From: Acidobacteriota bacterium
GTDB lineage: Bacteria; Acidobacteriota; Thermoanaerobaculia; Multivoradales; JAHEKO01
Direction: 5' to 3'
Assembly (NCBI GenBank): GCA_030610025.1
Contig: JAUWSP010000002.1
Location: 1 to 21,771, forward strand
Length of the DNA stretch: 21,771 nt
Part shown: in pieces, positions 7,015-14,235 of the stretch
Numbering within the stretch: the first letter of the stretch is position 1
How the letters are laid out: the number at the start of each line of letters is the position of its first letter
Made by a program: the position numbers and the translations under genes
The notes under the pieces: generated by a model
What the model was told of the DNA's origin: nothing
Databases searched by the model: none
What the model saw: only the letters and a program-made list of their open reading frames with translations

Positions 7015-8492
7015 GTGATTCTGTGACCCTGTCGCATGGCAGAGTGGCTCAGCTCCTGGAACGCTTCCGGGAGCTGCGAATCGTTGTGGTCGGGGACGTC
7101 ATGTTGGACGAGTACTTTCTTGGCTCCGTTGAGCGGGCTTCCCCCGAGGCGCCGGTGCCTGTGGTCAAGATGGGCGCAGAATCACGCGGTCTGGGTGGTG
7201 CTGCCAATGTCGCGAGTGTGGCCGCTGCGCTCGGTTCCGAGGTTCGGCTCCTCGGCCTCGTGGGCGACGATGCAGCAGGCGATCGATTTCTGGACGAGTG
7301 CAAGGCGGCGGGGATCGACGCCGCCGACGTCGTCAAGGTGGCCGACAGGCCCACGACGCGGAAGTTGAGGATCCTGGCCCAGCACCAACAGGTGGTTCGC
7401 CTGGATTGGGAAGACACCCGACCGGTCGACGAGAGCGTCGGCGAGGCTCTGGTGGAACAGCTGCGAAACAGCGAGCCAGCTGATGCGATCGTCATCAGTG
7501 ACTACTCCAAGGGGTTTCTCTCGCCGGCGGTTCTCGAGGGAGTCATTGCCGTGGGCCGTCAGTGGGGGGTACCGGTTCTGGTCGATCCGAAGTCCTCCGA
7601 CCTTTCTCGGTACAAGGGTGCAACGGTTCTCAAGCCGAATGTCCATGAGCTCGAGACGGTGATCGGACGCAGGCTGAAGGAGAACCTCGAGGCCGATCTC
7701 ACCGAAGTGAGTCACTCGCTGCTGGAGACCGCTGACGTGGACACTTTGATTGTGACGTTGGGGGAGAAGGGGATGGGCGTGTTCTCGCGCCAGGCAGAAC
7801 CCTTTTTCGTGCCGACATCGGTGAGGGAAGTCTTCGATGTCAGTGGGGCTGGGGATACGGTGATCGCGGCCCTGGCCTTGAGCCTGGCTGCCGGTGCCAG
7901 CTTCCACGACGCGGTTCACGTGGCGAATGAGGCCGCCGGCATCGCGGTCGGCAAGAGCGGAGTCGCGGTTGTCGAGCCGAGAGAGCTGGCGGCTCGCTTT
8001 GCGCCGGGCGGTGCCGACAAGATCCTCTCGAGGGAGGAGCTCGTCCACCGGGTGGCCTGGTGGCGAATGCAGGATCAGAAGGTCGTTCTCACCAATGGTT
8101 GCTTCGATCTGCTGCATGTCGGCCACGTACATCTGCTGCGGGAGGCCTCGAAACAGGGCGACGTGCTGATCGTGGCCATCAACAGCGACGACTCGGTTCG
8201 GCGCCTCAAGGGTGGCAACCGTCCGCTGATCGCAGCCGACGAGAGGGCGGCTCTCCTGGCCGCCTTGAACAGCGTCGACTCGGTGGTGGTCTTCGACGGG
8301 GACACTCCGAGAGAGCTGCTCGAGGAAGTGCGACCCGATGTGCTCGTCAAGGGTGGCGACTACCGCGAGGACGAAGTCGTTGGCCGGAGGATGATCGCCG
8401 ATTGGGGTGGCTCGGTCGTCCTCATACCGTTGGTGCCGGAGCGCTCTACCAGTGGTCTCGTCGAGCGGATCCGGTCCATGGACCCCTCCTGA
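7011..8492 (+). CDS. hldE: Bifunctional D-beta-D-heptose 7-phosphate kinase / heptose 1-phosphate adenylyltransferase
   Basis: HldE first phosphorylates C1 of D-glycero-D-manno-heptose 7-phosphate and, after GmhB acts, joins the 1-phosphate to AMP. The 493-residue protein has both domains fused, as in E. coli. The PfkB/ribokinase-type kinase fills about residues 15-330, with GGAANVA near the N-terminus and DVSGAGDTV, where D282 is the catalytic base. The cytidylyltransferase-like domain starts near 345 with TNGCFDLLHVGHVHLL, including the H369-x-G-H372 nucleotidyl-transfer motif. The GTG start at 7011 overlaps the gmhA stop and has GGGAGG eight bases upstream. Fusion with an adenylyltransferase indicates the ADP-heptose rather than the GDP-heptose route. 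It ends 13 bases before the GT2 gene. Confidence 0.96.
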   Translation: MSDSVTLSHGRVAQLLERFRELRIVVVGDVMLDEYFLGSVERASPEAPVPVVKMGAESRGLGGAANVASVAAALGSEVRLLGLVGDDAAGDRFLDECKAAGIDAADVVKVADRPTTRKLRILAQHQQVVRLDWEDTRPVDESVGEALVEQLRNSEPADAIVISDYSKGFLSPAVLEGVIAVGRQWGVPVLVDPKSSDLSRYKGATVLKPNVHELETVIGRRLKENLEADLTEVSHSLLETADVDTLIVTLGEKGMGVFSRQAEPFFVPTSVREVFDVSGAGDTVIAALALSLAAGASFHDAVHVANEAAGIAVGKSGVAVVEPRELAARFAPGGADKILSREELVHRVAWWRMQDQKVVLTNGCFDLLHVGHVHLLREASKQGDVLIVAINSDDSVRRLKGGNRPLIAADERAALLAALNSVDSVVVFDGDTPRELLEEVRPDVLVKGGDYREDEVVGRRMIADWGGSVVLIPLVPERSTSGLVERIRSMDPS

Positions 8493-8505
8493 GGACTGCC
8501 GCGTC

Positions 8506-9255
8506 ATGAGCAAGCCGATCCAGGAGCTCTCTGCTTTGATGCCAGCCTACAACGAGGAGGAGGTCCTGGATTCCTCGATCTCGGAAGCGGTGATAGCTCT
8601 CGACGCCCTGTGTGAAGAGTGGGAGCTGGTGATCGTCGATGACGGCTCTACCGATGCGACCCCCGAGATCCTCGAGGGGTGGAGCGACCGGGATTCACGT
8701 GTTCGGGTCCTTACCCAGCCTGAAAACTCAGGCTACAGCCGGGCCCTCATCGATGGTTTCTCCGCTTGTCGGTACGAGGTGATCTTCTACACCGATGCGG
8801 ACGCGCAGTTCGACCTCGAGCACATTGCCGATCTCTACCCCGAGCTGGCGGAGGCGGAGATGGTGGCTGGATATCGCCTGGGTAGGCAGGACAGGCCCAT
8901 CCGACACCTCACCTCAGCCGTCTACAACTGGCTGCAGAGCCGCATGCTGGGCCTTCGCGTCAAGGATGTCAACTGCGCTTTCAAGCTCTTCCGCCGGACC
9001 TTCTTCGATCAGGTCCAGCTCTCCAGCGAAGGCTTCTTGATCGATGCCGAGCTCTTCGCTCGGGCCCAGAGCGCTGGGCTCTCTTGGCGTCAGGTGGGCG
9101 TACCGCACCGACCGAGGCTCAGCGGCAGCACTACCGTGAGCGTCTCCACGGTGTTCGAGACGCTTCGCGAGTTGAGAGCACTGAAGAGAAGCCTCGATGG
9201 CCCGGCGGTGGCGTCGCCAGACACCGAGCGGGAAGGCCCGCTTTCATCCCAGTGA
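8506..9255 (+). CDS. Family 2 glycosyltransferase, polyprenyl-phosphate sugar synthase-like (DPM1/ArnC type)
   Basis: This 249-residue protein is a GT-A fold family 2 glycosyltransferase. It has the N-terminal LMPAYNEE motif, D45-D46 in VIVDDGSTDATPE for nucleotide binding, and a DAD motif (D97, D99 in YTDADAQF) for metal and donor phosphate. CAFKLFRR and EGFLIDAELFARA are typical of dolichyl-phosphate mannose synthase-like enzymes. There is no C-terminal membrane pair. Such enzymes load a sugar on a polyprenyl phosphate at the cytoplasmic face. The next gene, in stop/start overlap, is an ArnT-like transferase that uses exactly this type of donor, so the two probably form a pair. The ATG at 8506 was chosen; longer upstream frames overlap hldE and show no homology. 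The sugar transferred is not determined. Confidence 0.88.
   Translation: MSKPIQELSALMPAYNEEEVLDSSISEAVIALDALCEEWELVIVDDGSTDATPEILEGWSDRDSRVRVLTQPENSGYSRALIDGFSACRYEVIFYTDADAQFDLEHIADLYPELAEAEMVAGYRLGRQDRPIRHLTSAVYNWLQSRMLGLRVKDVNCAFKLFRRTFFDQVQLSSEGFLIDAELFARAQSAGLSWRQVGVPHRPRLSGSTTVSVSTVFETLRELRALKRSLDGPAVASPDTEREGPLSSQ
9227..9242 (+). promoter_or_regulatory. Hairpin over the ribosome site of the ArnT-like gene
   Basis: A perfect 6-base stem AGCGGG / CCCGCT with an AAGG loop sits at the end of the GT2 coding region, about ten bases before the GTG start at 9252. The purine-rich GGGAAGG that could serve as ribosome site is partly inside the stem. Ribosomes finishing the GT2 gene would open it, which fits translational coupling. 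Function inferred. Confidence 0.35.
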
Positions 9256-10775
9256 AGAGCCGCTACCTACTGCTTGTCGTCGGGCTGACCGTGGCCCATG
9301 CCATCGGGGCCGCGCTGGCGCCCGTTTCGGGTGACGAGGCCTACTACTGGGACTGCTCCAGACATCTCGACTGGAGCTACTTCGATCAGCCGCCTCTCAC
9401 CATCTGGTTGATGATCCCGTTTCGGTTCCTGTTCGGCGAAACGGCTCTGGCCGTCCGATCGCCGGCGATCCTTGCCGGATTCCTGGCGGGCCTCTTTCTC
9501 CTGCCCCTGGTACGACGCCTGGGTGGTACGACGCGCGATGCAGCGCTCGTCTATCTGCTCATGCACGCTCAGCCGATCTTTGCGCTGGGCTTTTCCTACA
9601 CTTCGACGGATGTGGTGATGGGGACCGCCTATCTGGGGGCGATCTGGTCGGCGGTGGCGGTGGCGCAGGGTCATCGACGCGCCTGGTGGGGACTGGGGGT
9701 GGCGCTGGGTCTCGGTTTCCTCGCCAAGTTCTCCATCATCGTGGCCTTTCTGCCCGCTGCGGTGGCGCTCCTGTCTCCCAGAGGCCGGGCCGACCTGAAG
9801 ACGGCAACCCCTTGGGCTGCCGCCCTGGTGTCCGCTCTGTTGACAGCTCCAGTCTGGATCTGGGGCGCCCAGCACCATTGGGACAACATCGTATTCCAGC
9901 TCAGCGGCCGACATTCGCCCGAGGGAATCGGCCTCAAGTACCTCCTCGAGTTCATCGGTGCCAACCTACTGCTGGCCTCACCGATCCTCGCCGTTCTGCT
10001 GGTGGGAAGCTGCTGGCCGGCATGGAGACGCAAGGACCCGGCCTGGAGAGTGGCGGTCGCTGGAGCCGTAGCGCCCTTCGTCTTCTTCGGACTCGTAGCT
10101 CTTCGGACGAGGGTCGGTGCCCACTGGGGTGGCCCAGGCCTCATGATGATGACCGTGCTTCTGGTGCTCACCGGCTTCGGCGGGCGTCGGATGCGCCAGG
10201 TTGGGGCGATCGTCGGCTTCTCGATTACAGGTCTGGTGCTGGTGCTGGCTCTCCTGGCGCCGCTCTTCCTCAACTTCGAATGGGAGTACAAGCCGAGGCC
10301 CGAAAAGGTCTCGTCCGAGAAGCTGGCCCGGGCCTTCGGTACGGACCAGTTGGTCGAGGGAGCTCGACAACGACGAGACCGATGGGCTCGAGAGATTGGC
10401 GTGCCGCCCGAGTCGATCTACGTGGGCTCGGAGAGCTACACGAAGACTCATCTCTCGGCCTTCGTCTCCAAGGGAGAGCTCGAAAGCCGATTTCTGCACA
10501 TCAAGGGTGGAAAGCACGGGCTGGCCTCGCTGTACTGGTATCCACCTGAGGACTTCGAGGGCAGTCGGATCCTGTTCTTCACTGAGAATCCAGGTCAAGA
10601 GGACAAGCTGAGGCAGCACTTTCGAAGGGTCGAGGTCGAACCCCCGTTGGTCATCCCCATCGGCGAGGCCGGCCAACGAACACTGATCGTCGCCCGGTGC
10701 GAAGACCCGCAGAATCCTCGACCGTTCCTCACACGTCTGGCGAGCTCTACAACCCGAGACAAATCGCTGCCCTGA
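9252..10775 (+). CDS. ArnT/PMT_2-type membrane glycosyltransferase
   Basis: The 507-residue protein is a GT-C glycosyltransferase that acts in the inner membrane with its active site facing the periplasm and uses polyprenyl-phosphate sugars. After the first helix (residues 5-24) comes the catalytic acidic pair D28-E29 in GDEAYYWDCSRHLDW, then FDQPPLTIWL and RSPAILAG, all typical of ArnT/PMT_2 (GT83-like) proteins. About nine to ten further helices run to residue ~345. A soluble C-terminal domain of roughly 150 residues follows, with GSESYTKTHLSAFV and FFTENPG. I placed the start at GTG 9252 because it overlaps the GT2 stop as GTGA and puts the first helix at the N-terminus; the longer open frame upstream runs through the GT2 gene. 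It is the last gene of the operon. The acceptor (lipid A, core or another glycan) is unknown. Confidence 0.88.
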   Translation: MKSRYLLLVVGLTVAHAIGAALAPVSGDEAYYWDCSRHLDWSYFDQPPLTIWLMIPFRFLFGETALAVRSPAILAGFLAGLFLLPLVRRLGGTTRDAALVYLLMHAQPIFALGFSYTSTDVVMGTAYLGAIWSAVAVAQGHRRAWWGLGVALGLGFLAKFSIIVAFLPAAVALLSPRGRADLKTATPWAAALVSALLTAPVWIWGAQHHWDNIVFQLSGRHSPEGIGLKYLLEFIGANLLLASPILAVLLVGSCWPAWRRKDPAWRVAVAGAVAPFVFFGLVALRTRVGAHWGGPGLMMMTVLLVLTGFGGRRMRQVGAIVGFSITGLVLVLALLAPLFLNFEWEYKPRPEKVSSEKLARAFGTDQLVEGARQRRDRWAREIGVPPESIYVGSESYTKTHLSAFVSKGELESRFLHIKGGKHGLASLYWYPPEDFEGSRILFFTENPGQEDKLRQHFRRVEVEPPLVIPIGEAGQRTLIVARCEDPQNPRPFLTRLASSTTRDKSLP

Positions 10776-10779
10776 GATC

Positions 10780-10795
10780 CCACCCATGCGGGTGG
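10780..10795 (+). terminator. Possible hairpin at the end of the heptose operon
   Basis: A 6-base perfect stem CCACCC / GGGTGG with an ATGC loop lies five bases after the stop codon of the ArnT-like gene. No T-run follows, so intrinsic termination is uncertain. It may instead stabilise the 3' end or mark a Rho-dependent end. Confidence 0.35.
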
Positions 10796-10853
10796 TGTAG
10801 GGCGCTGATCGAGTCGAGTAGGCTGAGGGCTCGAAGTTAGAAAGCCGCGCGAT

Positions 10854-10860
10854 AAGGAGG
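10854..10860 (+). promoter_or_regulatory. Strong ribosome binding site of the bacterioferritin gene
   Basis: AAGGAGG is a near-perfect Shine-Dalgarno sequence four bases before the ATG at 10865. It fixes the start codon and suggests high translation compared with most genes in this window. Confidence 0.8.
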
Positions 10861-10864
10861 AACC

Positions 10865-11338
10865 ATGTCTGAAAGAAGTGTCGAGCTACTGAATCGTGCC
10901 CTGCAGGAGGAGCTGTCAGCGGTGCACCAGTACATGTATTTTCACTTTCACCTGGACGATCTCGGCTACGGGCCGCTAGCAGGCCTGATGAAGCGCACTG
11001 CGATCCAGGAGATGCTCCACAACGAACAGTTGGCAGAGAGAATTCTCTTCCTGGGCGGCGAAGTGGAGATGGAGGTCTCCGATCCGGTCCAGAAGATCCA
11101 CGACGCCAAACAGATGCTCGAGCGGGCCAAGGCGATGGAGCTGGCGAGTGTCGCCTTCTACAACGAGGCTGCGCAGGAGTGTGCCAAGAACGCCGACGCC
11201 GCCTCGAAGAGGATCTTCGAGGACCTGGTAGCCGATGAGGAGGGTCACGCCGACACCTTCGATCAGCAGATCCAGTTCATCGAGCGTTTCGGTGAGCGCT
11301 TTCTGGCCCTACAGTCGATCCAATCGGACACCGAGTAG
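10865..11338 (+). CDS. bfr: Bacterioferritin
   Basis: Bacterioferritin forms a 24-subunit cytoplasmic cage that oxidises Fe(II) and stores it as a ferric mineral, with haem bound between subunit pairs. The 157-residue protein has the complete di-iron ferroxidase set by comparison with E. coli Bfr: E16, E49, H52, E92, E125 and H128, the last two within DEEGHAD. M50 occupies the position of the haem-ligating methionine (M52 in E. coli). ERILFLGG and the four-helix length are typical. The start is fixed by the strong AAGGAGG. The gene stands alone between the heptose operon and a convergent haem-motif lipoprotein. I see no clear Fur box and no Bfd gene nearby. Confidence 0.94.
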   Translation: MSERSVELLNRALQEELSAVHQYMYFHFHLDDLGYGPLAGLMKRTAIQEMLHNEQLAERILFLGGEVEMEVSDPVQKIHDAKQMLERAKAMELASVAFYNEAAQECAKNADAASKRIFEDLVADEEGHADTFDQQIQFIERFGERFLALQSIQSDTE

Positions 11339-11351
11339 GGCTCCAGGCCCT
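11337..11351. terminator. Weak hairpin between bfr and the convergent lipoprotein gene
   Basis: AGGGC / GCCCT forms a 5-base perfect stem around a TCCAG loop, starting inside the bfr stop codon. It lies in the short gap between two converging genes, so it could serve both. No T-run is visible, hence low confidence. Confidence 0.25.
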
Positions 11352-11388
11352 CGGCCGAATCAGGTCTCCAGCCGATCCACCCGTGAAA

Positions 11389-12003
11389 TCAGGTGTCGGT
11401 CTCTGTGCCAGTGTCACTCGGTAGGGTGACCCAGAAGAGGCCCCGCACATCGTGCATACGGAAATCGGTGGCCTGATCCTCGGGGTAGAGCGACCGAATC
11501 GTCTCCAGCAGGTCGGGCTCGATGCTCGGCCCATGGCAGCTCAGGCAGAAGGACATGGCGTAAATCGGCTCCACATAGCCGATGGTGGACTCGTCCAGCC
11601 TCACGGCCCGGGGCTGGGGATTCTCGGGATCCTCCAGGTAGGCCGCGAGCAGGGGCTCGACCCACGGCTCGGGAGCGTTGTCGGGGTTTCTGAGTCGGTG
11701 ACTCGTTCTGCCCATGCGGATGCCGTCGACGCTCAGCTCGGCGGCTATCTGCGGCGCTTTCTCTCGACAGACCGATATCGCGCTTTCGGGGTCGCCCTCT
11801 TGGAGGGCGCCGGTGAGGGCATCGACGAGTTGCTCCTTGAAGGGCTGCAGGGCGTTCTTCGCCCGCTCCATTTCCTGAGGTGACACTTCGGCGGTCGGCT
11901 GGGCAGCCTGGCAACTTGCCAGGAAAAGCGCTGCCACCAGAACCGACCCGCACAGGATTGAGAATTGCACTCGTTTGTCCCTCGAGCTTTGCCTACCAGA
12001 CAT
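11389..12003 (-). CDS. DUF3365/Tll0287-like lipoprotein with one c-type haem motif
   Basis: The 204-residue protein has a basic N-terminus, a hydrophobic stretch and a lipobox L28-A29-S30-C31, so it should be a lipoprotein on the periplasmic side. The body resembles the DUF3365 (Tll0287-like haem) family: a helical part with AISVCREKAPQIAAEL, then GRTSHRLRNPDNAPEPW, and a single CxxCH motif (C153, C156, H157 in FCLSCHGPS), followed by GLFWVTLP near the C-terminus. Family members are found alone or as sensor domains of histidine kinases and cyclases, and are thought to sense redox state or small ligands through haem. The start at 12003 is fixed by AGGAGG six bases upstream. It converges on bfr. 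Its partner and exact role are unknown. Confidence 0.82.
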   Translation of the reverse strand: MSGRQSSRDKRVQFSILCGSVLVAALFLASCQAAQPTAEVSPQEMERAKNALQPFKEQLVDALTGALQEGDPESAISVCREKAPQIAAELSVDGIRMGRTSHRLRNPDNAPEPWVEPLLAAYLEDPENPQPRAVRLDESTIGYVEPIYAMSFCLSCHGPSIEPDLLETIRSLYPEDQATDFRMHDVRGLFWVTLPSDTGTETDT

Positions 12004-12170
12004 GCCCTTCCTCCTCTCGGACTGCGGCTGGTCAAAGTCGTGCTCGTCAACCGCGCCTCTCAGTCTACGCCCATCCCGCGGGGGTGCAAGTGTTTCCAGC
12101 CGCCGACGTTCTCCTCGCGATCCTGCTCTCGCTCGAATCCCGATTCCTCGAGCTCGAGTGGCGAGGTAGG

Positions 12171-12998
12171 ATGCGCACGATGATCGACTGGCTGGCAGCC
12201 CTCGTTCTGGGCATCGTGCAGGGTGCGACGGAGTACCTTCCCGTCAGCTCCTCGGGTCACCTGGTGATCGCCCAGCACCTCTTCGGCCTCGAAGAGCCGG
12301 CACTCTTCTTCGACATCGTGTTGCACCTCGGCACCCTGGTCGCGGTCGTCTGGTACTACCGAAAAGACCTTGTGAGGCTGGTCTCGGAGAGCTTCGCCGG
12401 GCTCCAGAATCTCGCCTCGGGTCACTCCTGGAAGGAAACCCTGAGGCTGTACCCCGGCTTCCGCTTCGCGCTCTTGATCGTCGTCGGTACGATTCCGACA
12501 GCAGTGATTGGACTCGCCTTCGAGGACACTTTCGAGCGGCTGTTCGGCTCCGTGCGTCTCGTCGGACTCATGCTGATCCTGACCGGCACCGTACTGCTAC
12601 TGACGCGATTGGCTCGCGGTGGGGGGCGCGATACCGCAGAGATGACCTGGGTCGACGCTCTGATCATCGGAGTCGTGCAGGGCCTGGCCATCACTCCGGG
12701 AATCAGTCGATCCGGAGTCACGATTGCGGCGGCCCTCTTGCTCGGAATCGAACGAGAGACAGCGGCGCGCTACTCATTCCTACTCTCCATTCCTTCGATC
12801 CTCGGCGCCCTCCTCCTTCGCATGGGCGGAGCGGAGGACGGCGTCGGTACGACAGCTCTCGTTGTCGGATTCGGGGCCGCGGCCCTGACCGGCTACTTCT
12901 GTCTCGCGCTCCTCGTTCGCCTGGTCAAGAAGGGTCGGCTCTCGTGGTTTGCCCCGTACTGTTTCGCCCTGGGCCTTCTCGCGTTGGTCTTCGGATAG
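12171..12998 (+). CDS. uppP: Undecaprenyl-diphosphatase
   Basis: UppP (BacA) removes a phosphate from undecaprenyl diphosphate on the periplasmic side, recycling the lipid carrier for peptidoglycan, O-antigen and related glycans. Overproduction gives bacitracin resistance in other bacteria. The protein has 275 residues and about eight helices, close to the E. coli length of 273. Both active-site motifs are present: GATEYLPVSSSGHL (18-31, with E21 and H30) and TPGISRSGVTI (about 175-185, with the conserved arginine near 180). GAGGTAGG lies just upstream of the ATG at 12171; the in-frame ATG at 12180 would give 272 residues and is equally plausible. It appears to be transcribed alone, divergent from the haem-motif lipoprotein. 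Confidence 0.95.
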   Translation: MRTMIDWLAALVLGIVQGATEYLPVSSSGHLVIAQHLFGLEEPALFFDIVLHLGTLVAVVWYYRKDLVRLVSESFAGLQNLASGHSWKETLRLYPGFRFALLIVVGTIPTAVIGLAFEDTFERLFGSVRLVGLMLILTGTVLLLTRLARGGGRDTAEMTWVDALIIGVVQGLAITPGISRSGVTIAAALLLGIERETAARYSFLLSIPSILGALLLRMGGAEDGVGTTALVVGFGAAALTGYFCLALLVRLVKKGRLSWFAPYCFALGLLALVFG

Positions 12999-13058
12999 AG
13001 CGGCGGACTCAGCCCGTTGGCCAGTGGAACAGATGGAGGGGTCTCGAAGGAGAGCGCA

Positions 13059-13064
13059 TATAAT
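13059..13064 (+). promoter_or_regulatory. Candidate -10 element giving a near-leaderless channel mRNA
   Basis: A perfect TATAAT sits ten bases before the ATG at 13074, in otherwise GC-rich DNA. Transcription would begin at about 13071-13074, so the mRNA would have almost no leader. This fits the lack of a ribosome site there. There is no good -35 at 17 bases, which weakens the call. Confidence 0.4.
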
Positions 13065-13073
13065 TCGGCGGTC

Positions 13074-14138
13074 ATGTCGAATCGCGCGAGAGTTCGCAAT
13101 CAGTTTGGATTGGCCGTCGTGTGGCTACTGCTCGGTAGCCTCGGGAATCCCCTGACTCTGATAGCGGCGGATCCCTACGCGGACCTCGAGGCCCAGCAGC
13201 GGCTCCACGTTCGCCCCGATCCCAAGGGCACCCCCACCCGTGCGGAGATCGGTATCTACGTTCTCGATGTCATGGCAATCGACGACGCCACACAGACCTT
13301 CGAGGTCGACGTGATTGTGACCCTCCGTTGGCGAGATCCGCGCCTCGCATTCTCGGCCGAGGAGATGGGCTTCGAGGAGTTGGTGCTGCCTTTGGACGAG
13401 GTCTGGAGTGCCAAGCTCGGGACCTTGAATCAGCGTGAGGTCGAGACCCTCCTGCCCGATGTCGTGCACGTCGCACCGGATGGACGGGTCTCCTATGCGC
13501 AGAGGATCCAAGCAACCCTGGCATCGAAACTGGATCTACGGGAGTTTCCGTTCGATTCGCAGGTCTTGCCGATTCATGTCGTGGCCTACCGATACGGACC
13601 GGAGGAGATCGACTTCGTGCTCAATGAGGAGTCGACGGGTAGCCGGGGTGACTTCTCGGTCAGCGGTTGGGTGATCGAGGAGGGTGAGCCCAGGATCGAG
13701 CCGGTAGGGCTACCCGGAGTGGAAGGCCAATTCGCGGGTGCAAGCTTCTTTCTCGAAGCCCATCGACAGTCCTCCTACTTCGGTCTCACCATGATGGTGC
13801 CCCTGGTTCTCCTCGTGTTGATGGCATGGACCGTATTTTGGATCGATCCATCTGTAGTGCCCCCGCAGGTCGGTATGTCCACGGCCGCGGTCTTTTCCCT
13901 GATCGCATTTCGCTTCAGCATGCGCAGTGCGCTGCCCAATGTGGCCTACATGACCCGCGCCGACCAGTTCCTGTTGGGAACCACGCTGCTGGTTTTTGCG
14001 GCTTTGGGCGAAGTGATCGTGACGGCACGGCTCGCCAAACAGGGCAACGAGGCACGGGCTCACCAGATCGATCGATGGGGGCGCTGGATCTACCTCGGGG
14101 CTTTCCTTCTCCTGGCTGTTTTTTCTCTCTGGGTTTGA
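13074..14138 (+). CDS. Prokaryotic pentameric ligand-gated ion channel (Cys-loop receptor superfamily)
   Basis: The 354-residue protein has the full layout of a GLIC/ELIC-type channel. A signal peptide (1-32, likely cleaved after IAA) leads to a beta-sandwich ligand-binding domain of about 200 residues. The Cys-loop equivalent FPFDSQ (158-163) lacks cysteines, as usual in bacteria. M1 runs about 234-254 from SYFGLTMMVPLVLL. The pore helix M2 runs about 264-285, followed by the M2-M3 loop ALPNVAYMTRAD, close to the LPxxxYMT loop of GLIC. M3 is about 295-318 and M4 about 335-353. It should assemble as a homopentamer in the inner membrane and open on an unknown ligand. The ATG at 13074 gives a good signal peptide; the TTG at 13017 would not. 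The protein has no cysteine at all. The pore entry PPQVG (263-267) lacks the acidic residue of cation-selective members. Confidence 0.9.
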   Translation: MSNRARVRNQFGLAVVWLLLGSLGNPLTLIAADPYADLEAQQRLHVRPDPKGTPTRAEIGIYVLDVMAIDDATQTFEVDVIVTLRWRDPRLAFSAEEMGFEELVLPLDEVWSAKLGTLNQREVETLLPDVVHVAPDGRVSYAQRIQATLASKLDLREFPFDSQVLPIHVVAYRYGPEEIDFVLNEESTGSRGDFSVSGWVIEEGEPRIEPVGLPGVEGQFAGASFFLEAHRQSSYFGLTMMVPLVLLVLMAWTVFWIDPSVVPPQVGMSTAAVFSLIAFRFSMRSALPNVAYMTRADQFLLGTTLLVFAALGEVIVTARLAKQGNEARAHQIDRWGRWIYLGAFLLLAVFSLWV

Positions 14139-14145
14139 AGGCAGT

Positions 14146-14176
14146 GGGGTGACACCCCGCCGTGAGGTGGGACGGC
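14146..14176 (+). terminator. Tandem hairpins after the ion channel gene
   Basis: Two stems follow the stop codon directly: GGGGT / ACCCC with a 3-base loop (14146-14158), then GCCGT / ACGGC with an 8-base loop (14159-14176). No T-run follows. They probably mark the end of the channel transcript, but intrinsic termination is unproven. Confidence 0.4.
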
Positions 14177-14235
14177 CTCGTCGGATCGCATTCCGGTGAG
14201 ATCTGGCGCGCAATTTGCTAGATTGAAGGTCGGTA

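Noticed and set aside
7182..8513. 443-residue minus-strand open frame opposite hldE
   Set aside because: hldE has both catalytic domains intact in the forward frame. The antisense frame has no recognisable motif and is a shadow of high-GC coding sequence.
11452..11883. 143-residue plus-strand frame opposite the haem-motif lipoprotein
   Set aside because: The minus strand has a strong ribosome site, a lipobox and CxxCH; the opposite frame has none of these.
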